Shown: one piece after another, positions 1-10,121 of the stretch | Position numbering within the stretch: the stretch's first letter is position 1 | Layout of the letters: every line of letters starts with the position of its first letter | Assembly: GCF_002575655.3 (NCBI RefSeq) | Contig: NC_053037.3 | Span: 501,650,544-501,714,543 of the forward strand | DNA length: 64,000 bases | DNA from: Aegilops tauschii subsp. strangulata | Taxonomy: Eukaryota > Streptophyta > Magnoliopsida > Poales > Poaceae | Reading direction: 5' to 3' | Position numbers and translations under genes: made by a program | Notes under the pieces: generated by a model | What the model was told of the DNA's origin: nothing | Database searches by the model: none | The model's input: the letters and a program-made list of their open reading frames with translations, nothing else

Positions 1-164
1 CATCTGATGGTGCTTTTATCTGGAAGGACTGTAAACTTTATGCCAACAGACCTTTTGTTGTATGGTTGGAATTTATTTTGTTGTGATACAACATTTATGA
101 TGCTGCCTCAGGCTGCAGTAAGTACGACGCTATTTTTGTATAGTGTAGGTTTATCTTAGTAATG

Positions 165-960
165 TATTCGGCCAAAAGCTTCGTAGGAGCCCAACATGCC
201 AACATTCGTCGGGCCCATTCCAATTGGGCTAAAAATGATTACGGGCCAAAATTGGCATGTAGCCCACTAAAAATATCTGGGCCTAAATCAGCATAAGCTT
301 TCATATTTTTCTGGTAGGCCTGTGCCCATAATGGGCCTTTAACAGGCCTAAACATAATTTGGGCCCTCAGTAAAAATAGGCTGTTTACAGGTGTAAATAT
401 CTCGAGCCCATAAAAAACATGGGCCTTTAATAGACCGAAAGTGAGATTGGGCCCTGATTGTGCCAAATAACCCACTGGACTTAGCAGGCCGACATGGTGG
501 CCCATTTACGATGCGGATCTTTGACAGGCCGAAATTCGGACAGGCCGTAAATGCGTCGACCTAATACACGGGCCTTTAACAGGCCGGAACTTCGGTCGGG
601 CTAGATTATCGTCATTTTTATATGGGCCGTTAATGGCCCCGATATGACGTTGGGCCACATATGGCCAATGGTTTACGTCCGGCATTAACAGGCCGAAAAT
701 GACAACAGGCCGAAGTGGCCCAAAGCTATAGTGGGCCTCTAACAGGCTGAATGTCAGACATGACCGAATATGACCCAAATCCTTCACGGTCGTTTATGGG
801 ACGAAAGTTTTGATGGCCTGTAAATGGACCCAAATGAAGCCGGACCTTTAACGGGCCGGAAATACACCGGGCCGTAATTTGGCCCAATTACTTAGCGGAC
901 TATTAACGGGCCAGAAGTGACCATGGGCCGCGTTGATGACAAGTTTAGGACAGGCTTTTG
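165..960. repeat. CACTA subterminal repeat region, degenerate GGCC motifs
   Basis: About 800 bp is filled with degenerate short repeats built on GGGCCTTTAACAGGCC-like motifs in both orientations, spaced irregularly by 30-70 bp. In CACTA elements such subterminal motif clusters are binding sites for the element's own DNA-binding protein (TnpA in En/Spm). That role is inferred here from position and motif density only. Confidence 0.7.
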
Positions 961-990
961 ACGGGCCAATTTGACAGAGAATGTTGGGCC

Positions 991-1235
991 TTTAGCTGGG
1001 CCGGCCCATTATGGTCTGCAGAATCTTGTGGTCCTTTAGCTGGGCCGGCCCATTGTGGTCCGCAAAATCTTGTGGGCCTTTAGCTGGGCCGGCCCATTAT
1101 GGTCTGCAAAATCGTGTGGGCCTTTAGCTGGGCCGGCCCATTATGGTCCGCTAAATTTTGTGGCCTTTAGCTGGGCCGGCCCATTATGGTCCGCTAAATC
1201 TTATGGGCCTTCGGTTTGGCCGGCCCATTTAAACT
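991..1235. repeat. 44-bp tandem repeat, about 5.5 copies, CACTA subterminal
   Basis: Copies of a 44-bp unit start at 991, 1035, 1079, 1123 and 1166, with a diverged copy from about 1208. Each carries the core TTTAGCTGGGCCGGCCCATT, which contains the palindrome GGGCCGGCCC, followed by a TATGGTCYGCWAAATCTTGTG-type segment. The period is almost constant (44, 44, 44, 43). This is a more regular sub-array than the degenerate motifs upstream. Confidence 0.85.
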
Positions 1236-1677
1236 TTGTGGGCCACTTTTGGGCCGTTCCACGTGTCAACATATCATAGGCCCATCTCGACCGTTGGATG
1301 AGTGACACATGTGCCAACGCGGAGCTGACGCGTGGATCCGTCAGCCAATGAGAATTTTACACATGGAAAATCGGCATTGGCCGTGGCTGTTAACGGGTTA
1401 TCGGATCCAAAATCCGACCCGATAGCTTAACGGCGTTCCGTTACGGTGGATGCCATGTGTCAGTCACCCTTGACGAAAGTACTACTGTGACGCGCGATTT
1501 ATCGTCATGGAAGTGGACACTTCTGTGATGATAATTTTGGCAATGTCATGGAACACTTCTACGACAGCACAAGTATGACTATCTTGATTATGTCATAAAT
1601 TTGTCATGGATGTACATGCATGACAGAAAACGTGACCTACTGTGACAAACATCACGGAAGTGTATTTTTTTGTAGTG

Positions 1678-1742
1678 AACAGGCTAGGCAATGGTTTAAA
1701 ACTCCGTTGCGGAAAGGGGGTTAAACCGTTGGTATTGGACGT
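1678..1742. other. short unassigned spacer between CACTA end and satellite
   Basis: This spacer follows the CACTA terminus and begins with the putative AAC target duplication. It does not match the ~461-bp repeat that starts at about 1743. It may be a diverged satellite edge or pre-insertion DNA. I recognise nothing in it. Confidence 0.4.
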
Positions 1743-3465
1743 CATGGTGGTCCAGCTTCATAATACAAAATGCGTAAGTTGGTAGAAAGTTATGGACTAC
1801 CATGCAAGTGGATATATGTAACACGTTCTCAATTTTCATATTTTATAAGGGTGTTTTGAAGGGTCTGTCCTGCTTAATACATTTTGGGGTTTTTGCTAAA
1901 AAAGTATAAAATTAGGAAAATCATTCGCTAACATGGATAGTTAGAAATGAAAAATGTATATGATTTTTAAAATGGATAGGCGCTCTCTGAAACCATCCAT
2001 CGGTTGATAGAGGCAGGCATGAAAAACATATAGCTGGCTATCTCATTTTTATGTTGAAATATGAGATGAGGTTGCAAATCTGTTGTCGTGTTGGTTATCA
2101 TGGTAAGTTAGCCTACCAACCTAGCTAGGTTCAAAAGTCACCAAGGGACAAGTGGAAATGACACCTATAGTAGTCCCAAAATACTTTTGAATTTACCTCG
2201 AAGCTTGCTGGTGGTGCAACTTCATCATATGAAATGCATAAATTGGAAGCAAGTTATAGACTCTGCTGCATGTGGAGATATGCAACACGACCTCAATTTT
2301 CATCTTTTGTAAGGGTGTTTGAAGGGTCTATCCCGCTCAATGCATTTTAGCTTTTCGCAAAAAAAGTACAAAAATAGCAACATCATTCATTAACTATGAA
2401 TGGTCAGAAATCAAAGAGGTATCTGATTTTTTTAAACAGATAGGCACTCTTTGAAACCATCCACCGGTTGATAAAGGGAGGCATGAAAAAAATATAGTTG
2501 GCCATCTCGTTTTTATGTGAAAATGGCATGAGGTTGCAAATCTGCTGTCATGCGGGTTATGGTGGTAACTTAGCCTACGAACCTAGCTAGGTTCGAAAGT
2601 TGCCAAAGGACAAGTGGAAATGACACTAGTAGTAGTCCCAAAATACTTTGTGAATTTACCTCAAAGATTCATGGTGGTCCAGCTTCATCATAAGACATGC
2701 TTAAATTGGAAGCATGTTATGGACACTAGTGCAAGTGGATATATGTAACTCATCCTTAATTTTCATCTTTTCTAAGGGTGCTTTGAAGGGTCTCTCCTTC
2801 TTAATACATTTTACTTTTTCGCAAAAAAGTACAAAATTAGGAAAATCATCCCTTAATTATGGATAGTTAGAAATGAAAAAGGTATCTGATTTTTAAAATG
2901 GATAGGTACTCTTCGAAACCATCCACAGTTAGATAGAGGCAGGCATGAAATAAATATAATTGGCCATCTCATTTCTATGTGAAAAAGTGACATGATGTTG
3001 CAAATCAGCTGTCGTGTGGGTTATGGTGGTAAGTTAGCCAACAATCCTAGCTAGGTTCAAAAGTCGGCACTGGAAAAGTGGAAATGACACCTGTAGTAGT
3101 CCTAAAAAACTTTGTGTTACCTCAAAGTTTCATGGTGGTCCAACTTCATCATACAAAATGCATAAATTGGTAGCTAGGTAAGGACTCTGGTTTAAGTGGA
3201 TATATGTAACACGTTCTCAATTTTCATCTGCCCCAAGAGTGTTTTGAAGGGTCTATCCTGCTTTATACATTTGGCTTTTTCGAGAAAAGTACAAAATTCG
3301 GAAAATATAATGTATCTTATTTTTAAAATGGATAGGCACTCTTGAAACTATCCATCGGTTGATAGAGGCAGGATGAAAAGAATATAGTTGGCCATCTCAT
3401 TTTTATGTGGAAAAATGACATGTGGTTGCCAATCTGCTGTCATGTGGGTTATGGTGTAAGATAGC
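1743..3465. repeat. tandem repeat (satellite-like), ~461-bp unit, copies 1 to 4
   Basis: The marker CATGGTGGTCCAGCTTCAT recurs at about 1743, 2209, 2670 and 3131, giving periods of about 466, 461 and 461 bp. Other landmarks repeat in the same order in each unit: an AAGGGTGTTTTGAAGGGTC block, an A-rich AAAAAAGTACAAAAT block, a TAGCCTACNAACCTAGCTAGG block and a GTGGAAATGACACC block. Copies differ by scattered substitutions and small indels. The fourth copy stops at 3465 and resumes at 12115 behind a retrotransposon. No coding potential is seen. I do not recognise it as a named Triticeae satellite. Confidence 0.85.
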
Positions 3466-3509
3466 TGATACGTCTCCAACGTATCTCCCATATAAATACA
3501 TTCGTAGAA

Positions 3510-4163
3510 TTGTGTGATATGCAAAAGAAAAAAGATGTGGACAATGATATTATGAAGTTGAAATTATTTCCTTTCTCCTTGATGGATCGTGCAAAATTTT
3601 GGTGTTCTTCTTTGCCTCGCAATAGTATCGATTCTTGGGATAAGTGGAAAGAGGCTATTATTACGGATTATTTTTCGCCCACGAGAATTATTTCCCTTGT
3701 AACTCAAATGACGAATTTTAAGCAACCTGAGCATGAACATGTTGCACAATCTTGGGAAAGAATGAAATTTATGCTAAGAAATTGTCCTACTCATGGTTTA
3801 AATCTTTGGATGATTATAAAAGAATTTTATGCGGGATTGAATTTTGTTTCTAGAAATCTTTTAGATTCCGCCGCGGGTGGTATGTTTATGGATATTACTT
3901 TGGGTGAATCTACTAAATTGCTAGATAATATCATGGCAAATTATTCACAATGGCATACCGAAAGAGCACCTACTAGTAAAAAAGTTAATTCGGTTGAAGA
4001 AATTAGTACTTTGACTGAAAAGTTGATGCTCTTATGAAATTGGTTGCTAGTAAAAATGCTCATGTTGATCTTAATGATGTGCCTTTGTATACTTTGATTG
4101 AGAAGAGTAGTTATCCCATAGATGTGAATTTTGTCTCGCGGAAGAATTTCAATGACAATTCTT
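3510..4163 (+). pseudogene. gag: gag fragment (Retrotrans_gag domain), 5' part
   Basis: This is the capsid part of an Athila-like gypsy gag. The open frame from 3510 to 4037 gives 175 residues, and residues ~15-115 match the plant Retrotrans_gag fold. Recognisable pieces are LFPFSLMDRAKFWCSSLP, the W-x-KWKEAIITDYF segment, and a C-terminal helix region with SWERMKFMLRNCPTHGL. The N-terminus is missing because the 5' LTR and leader are deleted, so the ATG is internal. After the stop at about 4035 the homologous sequence continues in another frame (CPLYTLIEKSSYPID-like) until the solo LTR insertion at 4164. It is not functional. Confidence 0.8.
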
Positions 4164-5534
4164 TGATAACCCAAGTATAGGGGATCGCAACAGTTTTCGA
4201 GGGTAGAGTATTCATCCGAAATTTATAGATTCGACACAAGGGGAGCCAAAGAATATTTGTAGGTATTAGCAGCTGAGTTGTCAATTCAACCACACCTGGA
4301 GATTAATTATCTGCAGCAAGTAATCAATAGCAAAGTAGTATGATAGTTTTGGTAATAGTAACAATAGCAGCGGTAACGGTAACAGTGATAGTAGTAATTT
4401 TGTAGCAAGTGTAACAGTGATGATAGTAGTAGCAACTCAGCCAGAACAATATAGGATAAATTCATAGGCATTGGATCGGTGACTTATTGGTTGATATTCA
4501 TCATGAGACAGTTATAACCCAGGGCATGTATTCTGTAAATAGTCATACGTGCTTATGGAAAAACTTGCATGACATCTTTTTTCCTACCCTCCCGTGGCAG
4601 CGGGGTCCATATTGGAAACTAAGGGATATTAAGGCCTACTTTTAATAGAGAACCGGAACAAAGCATTAACACATAGTGAATACATGAACTCCTCAAACTA
4701 CGGTCCTCACCGGGAGTGGTCCCAACTATTGTCAGTCTAGGGTTGCCGGATCATAACACGTAGTAGGTAACTATAACTTGCAAGATCGGATCTAAATCAT
4801 GGATATAATGATGATAACATAAACGGTTCAGATCTGAGTTCATGGAACCCGGGCTCAAAGTGACAAGCATTAAGTATGGAAAAGTCATAGCAACATCAAT
4901 CTAAGAACATAGTGGATACTAGGGATCAAGCCCTAACAAAACTAACTCAATTACATGATGAATCTCATCCAACTCCTCACCGACCAGCGAGCCTACGAAG
5001 GAATTACTCACTCCCGGTTGGGAGCATCATGGAATTGGCGATGGAGAAGGGTTGGTGATGATGAAGAACGAAGATCCCCCTCTCCGGAACACCAAACGGA
5101 CTCCAGATCTGGCCTCCCGATGAATAACAGGAGATGATGGCGGCTCCGTCTCGTGGATCGCGATAATTCTTTCTCCCTGATTTTTTTCTAGAAAAATAGG
5201 ATTTTATATCATCGGTTTCAGGGTCAACGGGGCCACCAGGTGGGGACAACCCACCTGAGCGAGCCAGGAGAGGGGGCACGCCCTGGTGGGTTGTGCCCAC
5301 CGAGGTGCCCCTCTCCAGCAGGTCTTGGCTCCAGAAATTCTTATTTATTATATAAAAATTCCTCGCGAAGTTTCGTTCCATTCCGAGAACTTTTATTTCT
5401 ACACAAAAACAACACCATGGTAGTTCTACTGAAAACAGCGTTAGTCCGGGGTTAGTTTCATTCAAATCATGCAAATTAGAGTCCAAAACAAGAGGAAAAG
5501 CGTTAGGAAAAGTAGATACGTTGGAGACATATCA
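4164..5534 (-). mobile_element. solo LTR (1371 bp), inverted, inserted in gag
   Basis: This segment begins TGATAACCCAAGTATAGGGG and ends TTGGAGACATATCA. On the minus strand it is therefore an LTR of the TGATACGTCTCC...GGGTTATCA type, related to but distinct from the LTR at 10122-12109. The flanks TTCTT (4159-4163) and TGCTT (5535-5539) are an imperfect 5-bp target duplication with one mismatch. No internal retrotransposon sequence is present, so it is a solo LTR left by LTR-LTR recombination. Gag coding similarity resumes directly after it. ORFs inside it (for example 5004-5486) are not genes. Confidence 0.8.
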
Positions 5535-6377
5535 TGCTTATAGAGGTAATTTTAATCCTAGGCCTTTTCCTCGAAATTTCTCTAATAATTATGGCAATTC
5601 CTATGGTAATTCTTCTTACAATAATAATAAGAACCCCTCTGATCATGAGAGTAATATTAAAGAATTTATCAACGCTCAAAAGGTGTTCAATACTAGGATA
5701 GAAGAAAAGTTGAATAAGATTGATGATACGTCTAGAAGCATTGATAGACTTTCCCATGATGTAGAAAATCTCAAGATTAAAAATTTTCCACCTAAGGTTG
5801 ATGTCAATAAATCAATTAAAGCTTTATATGTTTCTATGGCTGAAAGTAAGAAAAGAACCGCTCTGCTTAGAGCTAAGAGAGAATTTTTAGAAAAAGTGTT
5901 TCTACCGATTGCTTTCATAACAATGATGATCTTAAAATGATTGGTGATTCTTCTATTGATTCCTTGTTTAGTAATATTAAACTTGATGAAGATAGGACTA
6001 GAGAAGAGTTAACTTTAGCTAGAGGGCGTCCTCATAATTCGGAGAGTGAAAATCTTGTTGAAAAAATTGATAAAAGTGGGTTTGGAGAGGTCAAAACTTT
6101 AACTAGTGATGTGCCCACTCTTTTGGATTACAAAAACTTTAATTATGATAGTTGCGCTTTGATTGAATGTATTTCTTTGTTGCAATCCATGATAAATTCA
6201 CCCAATGCCTATGAACAAAATAAAGCTTTTACTAAACATATTGTAGAAGCGATGATGAAAGCTTTAGAAGAAAAGTTGGAATTGGAGACTTCAATTCCTA
6301 GAAAATTATATGATGAGTGGGAACCTACCATTAAAGTCAAGATAAACAATTATGAGTGCTTTTTGTTATGTGGTTAG
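5535..6377 (+). pseudogene. gag: gag fragment, 3' part, after solo LTR
   Basis: This continues the gag interrupted at 4164. An Asn/Gly-rich stretch (RGNFNPRPFPRNFSNNYGNS) is followed by a coiled-coil-like segment (INAQKVFNTRIEEKLNKIDD) typical of the C-terminal half of Athila-like gag. The frame runs to about 5940, shifts, and continues from 5937 to 6377 with acidic linker sequence and then the approach to the protease (TIKVKINNYECFLLC). One frameshift and a stop at the protease entry make it a pseudogene. Confidence 0.75.
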
Positions 6378-6767
6378 GGTGCTAGTGTTTCCACAATTCC
6401 GAAATCTCTATGTGACGTGCTTGGTCTTACCAAAATTGAATAATGTTCTCTTGATTTGCACTTGGCGGATTCTACTGTTAAAAAGCCTTTGGGAAAAATT
6501 AATGATGTTCTTATTCTTGCAAATAGGAACTATGTGCCCATAGATTTTATTGTTCTTGATATTGATTGCAATCCGTCTTGTCCCATCATACTTGGTAGAC
6601 CGTTTGCACGAACTATAAGTGACACGATTGATATGAAAGAAGGGAATATTAAATTTCCATTTCCACTAAGAAAAGGTATAGAACAGTTCCCTAGAACAAG
6701 AATTAAGCCACCATATGAATCAATAATGAGGGCAACCTATGGTGCAAAATCCAATGACAATACTTGA
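6340..6767 (+). pseudogene. retropepsin-like aspartic protease fragment
   Basis: After a stop at 6375-6377 the sequence reads GASVSTIPKSLCDVLGL, which is a retropepsin active-site region with the catalytic Asp position lost to the stop and preceding change. In a second frame (6456-6767) it continues with KKPLGKINDVLILANRNYVPIDFIVLDID and CPIILGRPFART, the flap and C-terminal ILGRPF motif of plant gypsy proteases. The ORF ends at 6767 with no reverse transcriptase following, so the element lost or never had pol. Confidence 0.75.
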
Positions 6768-7489
6768 ATCTATGCATTATGCCCAGTTAGGGGAATAAAA
6801 TGATAGCGCTTGTTGGGAGGCAACCCAATGAGTAAAATGTATTTTTGCCTTTTTCTTTCTGTTCTTGAGTGTTTGCACAATTATGATACTGTTATGATTG
6901 TATTTTTTATGTTTTAATTAGTATTTGTGCCAAGTAAAGCCTTTAGGATAGCTTTGGGTGATAGTTGATTTGATCTTGTTGAAAAACAGAAACTTTTGTG
7001 TCCAGTAACAGAATTTTAAAAACACACAAAGTGTCCAAAGATTCTGAATTTTTTAAACAAGATTGATATATAAATTGCCTACGATGTCTTAATTTTTCAT
7101 AATTTTTGGAGTTATAGAAGTATGAGTTACATTCGAGTCTTTACACACTGTTCTGTTTTTGACAGAGTCTGTTTTTGTTGCATTGTGTAGTTTTTTTTTG
7201 ATGAAACTATGTATTGTATCGGGGGGTATAAGCCATGGTAAAGTTAGAATATTGTAGGTATAATCCAATAACAAAATATGAATGGGTTTTCAACAGTACT
7301 TAAGTGCAAGATTGGTTTTCTTATACTAAAGGATCTCACGAAGGTTTTGCAAAGTATTGTGTGATTGAAGTTTTCATGTTTTGGGTGAGATCTCGATGGA
7401 TGAAGGAATAAGGAGTGAAAAGAGCATAATCATGGGGATGCCCATGGCACCCTAAGGTAATATTCAAGGAGAACCAAGAAACTAAGCTT

Positions 7490-7513
7490 GGGGATGCCCC
7501 GGAAGGCATCCCC
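7490..7513 (+). other. 9-bp stem hairpin GGGGATGCC/GGCATCCCC
   Basis: GGGGATGCC (7490-7498) pairs perfectly with GGCATCCCC (7505-7513) around the loop CCGGAA. It lies in the 3' non-coding region of the retrotransposon. Its preservation in both copies of the duplication suggests an RNA structure role, which is inference only. Confidence 0.6.
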
Positions 7514-8101
7514 TCTTTCTTCTAACAACCATCAGTCATTTTACTTGGAGCTATATTTTTATTCGTCACATATCATGAGTTTTTCTTGGAGCATCTTGTA
7601 TTATATGAGTCTTTGCTTGTTTTGCTTTTTAGTTTGTCGCGATCATCCTTGCTCGACACACCTATTTGAGAGAACTATAATTATGCTATGATTTGTTAGA
7701 ATTGCTCTATGTGCTTCACTTAAATTTTTTTGAGCTATCAAATTGCTCTGGTGCTTCAATTATATCTTTTTGAGCACGGTGGTGCTTTAATTTTTTAAGA
7801 ATGCTCTCATGCTTCACTTATATTAATTTGAGAGTTAGTAATTTTTTTAAAGAAATATTATCTCATGCTTCACTTATATTACTTTGAGAGATGAATGGGT
7901 TTGTAACAGTACTTAAACTAGTGATTTGCATTATTATACTAACGGATCTCACCGAGCTTTCTGTTCAGTTTTGTGTGGATGAAGTGTTCAAAGATCGAGG
8001 AGGTCTCGATATGCGGAGAAGGAGGAGAGGCAAGAGTGCAAGCTTGGGGATGCCCAAGGCACCCCAAGTAAATATTCAAGTAGACACAAGCGTCTAAGCT
8101 T

Positions 8102-8125
8102 GGGGATGCCCCGGAAGGCATCCCA
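8102..8125 (+). other. second copy of the GGGGATGCC hairpin
   Basis: This is the same hairpin in the second duplicate: GGGGATGCC (8102-8110), loop CCGGAA, GGCATCCC (8117-8124), with the outermost pair lost (A at 8125). Loop and stem are otherwise unchanged although the flanks have diverged. Confidence 0.6.
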
Positions 8126-10121
8126 TCTTTCTTCAAGAAGTATCGGTATGTTTCGGCTTTCATTCCGTTCATGTGATATGCGTAAATCTTGGAGCATGTT
8201 TTGTGTTTAGTTTTCACTTTTCTTTTATGCACCATGCTGGTATGAGATAGTCCTTGGTTGATTTATAGAATGCTTCATGTGCTTCACTTATATCATTGGA
8301 AGTTTGGATTGCTTGTTTCTCTTCAAATAGAAAACCTTTATTTGTAGAATGCTCTTTTGCTTTACTTATATTTATTAGAGCATGGTCTTTTGTAGAAAGA
8401 ATTAAACTCTCATGCTTCACTTATATCTATTTAGAGAGTCAACAGAAATTAGTCATTTGCATGGTTAGTCATGAAATCCTACATAAAACTTGTGGATCAC
8501 TGAATATGATGTGTTTGATTCCTTGCAATAGTTTTGCAATAAAGATACAATAGTATGAGGGAGGTACTAGTAAACGGTTGTGGTTAGTAGGAATGTTGGT
8601 GTGAAGGTTTGTGATTCCCGAAGCATGCACGTATAGTCTCTCGTTATGCTATGGAGTTGGGGCATGATTTATTATTGATTATTTCCTTATGAGTGGCGGT
8701 CGGGGACAAGCAATGCTATTTTCCTACCAATCTATCCCCCCAGGGGCATGTAGAGTAGTACTTTCCTTCGAGGGCTAATAAACTTTTGCAATAAGTATAC
8801 GAGTTCTTTATGACTAATTTGAGTCAATGGACTATACACACTCTTACGTTTCCGTAATTTGCTAGCCTCTACGGTACCGTGCATTGCCCTTTCTCACCTC
8901 GATATGTGGTGCAAACTTCATAGGTGCATCCATACCCCGTGATATGATACGCTCTATCACACATAAGCCTTATTATATCTTCCTAAAAACAGCCACCGTA
9001 CCTACCTATTATGGCATTTTCCATAGCCATTCCGAGATATATTGCCATGCTACTTCCACCGCTTCCGTTTTGATGACTTGAGCATTCACTGTCATATTGC
9101 TTTGCATGATCGTAAGATAGCTAGCATAATATTTCCATGGCTTGTCCGTTTTTTAATGTCCTTGCTACGTTAGATCATTGCACATTCTGGTACACTGCCA
9201 GAGGCATTCATATAGAGTCATACTGTGTTCTAGGTATCGAGTTGTAATATTGAGTTGTAAGTAAATAGAAGTGTGATGATCATCATTATTCATTATTAGA
9301 GCATGTCCCAGTGAGGAAAGGATGATGGCGACTATGATTCCCCCACAAGTCGGGATGAGACTCTCGGACAAAATGAAAAGAAAAAAGAAAAGAAAAAAGA
9401 GAGCAAAAAATGAAAGAAAAGGAGAGAAGGGGCATCCTAATTCCACACTTGTGCTTCAAAGTAGCACCATGTTTTTCATATAGATAGTCTCCTATGTTGT
9501 CACTTTCATATACTAGTGGTAATTTTTCATTATAGAGTTAGATGCACACCCACTTAGTTTTTAGTTTGAGCTTTCATACACCTATAGCTCTTAGTGCATC
9601 CGTTGCATGGCAATCCCTACTCCTCGCATTGATATCAATTGATGGGCATCTCCATAGCCCATTGATTAGCCGCGTCGATTTGAGACTTTGCTTACTTTTT
9701 TTTGTCCTCTCTATGTTTACACCTATCATCATACTCCATTCCACCCATAGTGTTATGTCCAATGTTTGGGCTCATGTATTGCATGAGGGTTGAAAAAGTT
9801 GAAGCGCGTTAAAAAGTATGAACCAATTGCTCGACTTTTCATCGGGGTTGTGCATGATAAATACTTTGTGTTAAGAAGACAGAGCATGACAAGACTATAT
9901 CATTTTGTAGGGATAGCGTTCTTTAGCATTGATATTTTGAAAGACATGATTGTTTGTTGGGATGCCTGAGTATTGAGGTTTTTATGTCAAATTATAGACT
10001 ATTGCTTTGAATCATTAATGTCTTAATATACATGCCATGATTACATATATGATCCAGATTATGCTAGGTAGCATTCCACAAAAAAAATTATCTTTTTTAT
10101 CATTTATCTACTCGAGGATAC

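Larger units (their letters stand above)
1..1677. mobile_element. CACTA (En/Spm) DNA transposon, right end, truncated by window start
   Basis: The element ends at 1677 with TGTAGTG. Read on the minus strand this is the CACTACAAAAAAATAC terminus of a CACTA superfamily transposon. The next three bases (AAC, 1678-1680) are the expected 3-bp target duplication, but the other copy is outside the window. The last 350 bp are non-repetitive terminal sequence, and inside that lies a long block of GGCC-rich subterminal repeats. No transposase coding sequence is visible here, so it is the terminal region of a longer or non-autonomous element. The short ORFs within it are by-products of the repeats. The superfamily call is firm; the family is not assigned. 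Confidence 0.85.
7278..8545 (+). repeat. internal tandem duplication (~613-bp unit, two diverged copies)
   Basis: The landmark ATGAATGGGTTT is at 7278 and again at 7891. The same series follows in both: AACAGTACTTAA, GGATCTCAC, a GATGCCC..GGCACCC block, AAGCTTGGGGATGCCCCGGA, then repeated CTTCACTTATAT blocks. The copies are clearly diverged, so the duplication is old and may be an ancestral feature of the family. Confidence 0.7.
6768..10121 (+). other. long non-coding 3' internal region of the 3466-12109 element
   Basis: This region of about 3.35 kb lies between protease and 3' LTR and has no credible coding sequence. It contains a GCGCTTGTTGGGAGGCAACC motif just after the stop codon (6806-6826), a tandem duplication of ~613 bp (7278-8545), two near-perfect hairpins, and a purine-rich tract at ~9370-9430. 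The normal polypurine tract before the 3' LTR seems deleted: CTACTCGAGGATAC at 10109-10121 runs directly into the LTR. Long non-coding 3' regions are characteristic of Athila-type gypsy elements. Confidence 0.65.

Noticed and set aside
991..1235. CRISPR-like repeat array
   Set aside because: The repeats are contiguous with no unique spacers, in a plant transposon end; ordinary tandem repeats.
239..1279. ORFs of 88, 93 and 74 codons in the CACTA end
   Set aside because: They are made of the GGCC-type subterminal repeats (repeated AKSCGPLAG-like peptides) and lie in a transposon terminus; no gene-like composition.
5004..5486. 160-codon minus-strand ORF as a gene
   Set aside because: It lies wholly in the inverted solo LTR 4164-5534 and has no recognisable domain.
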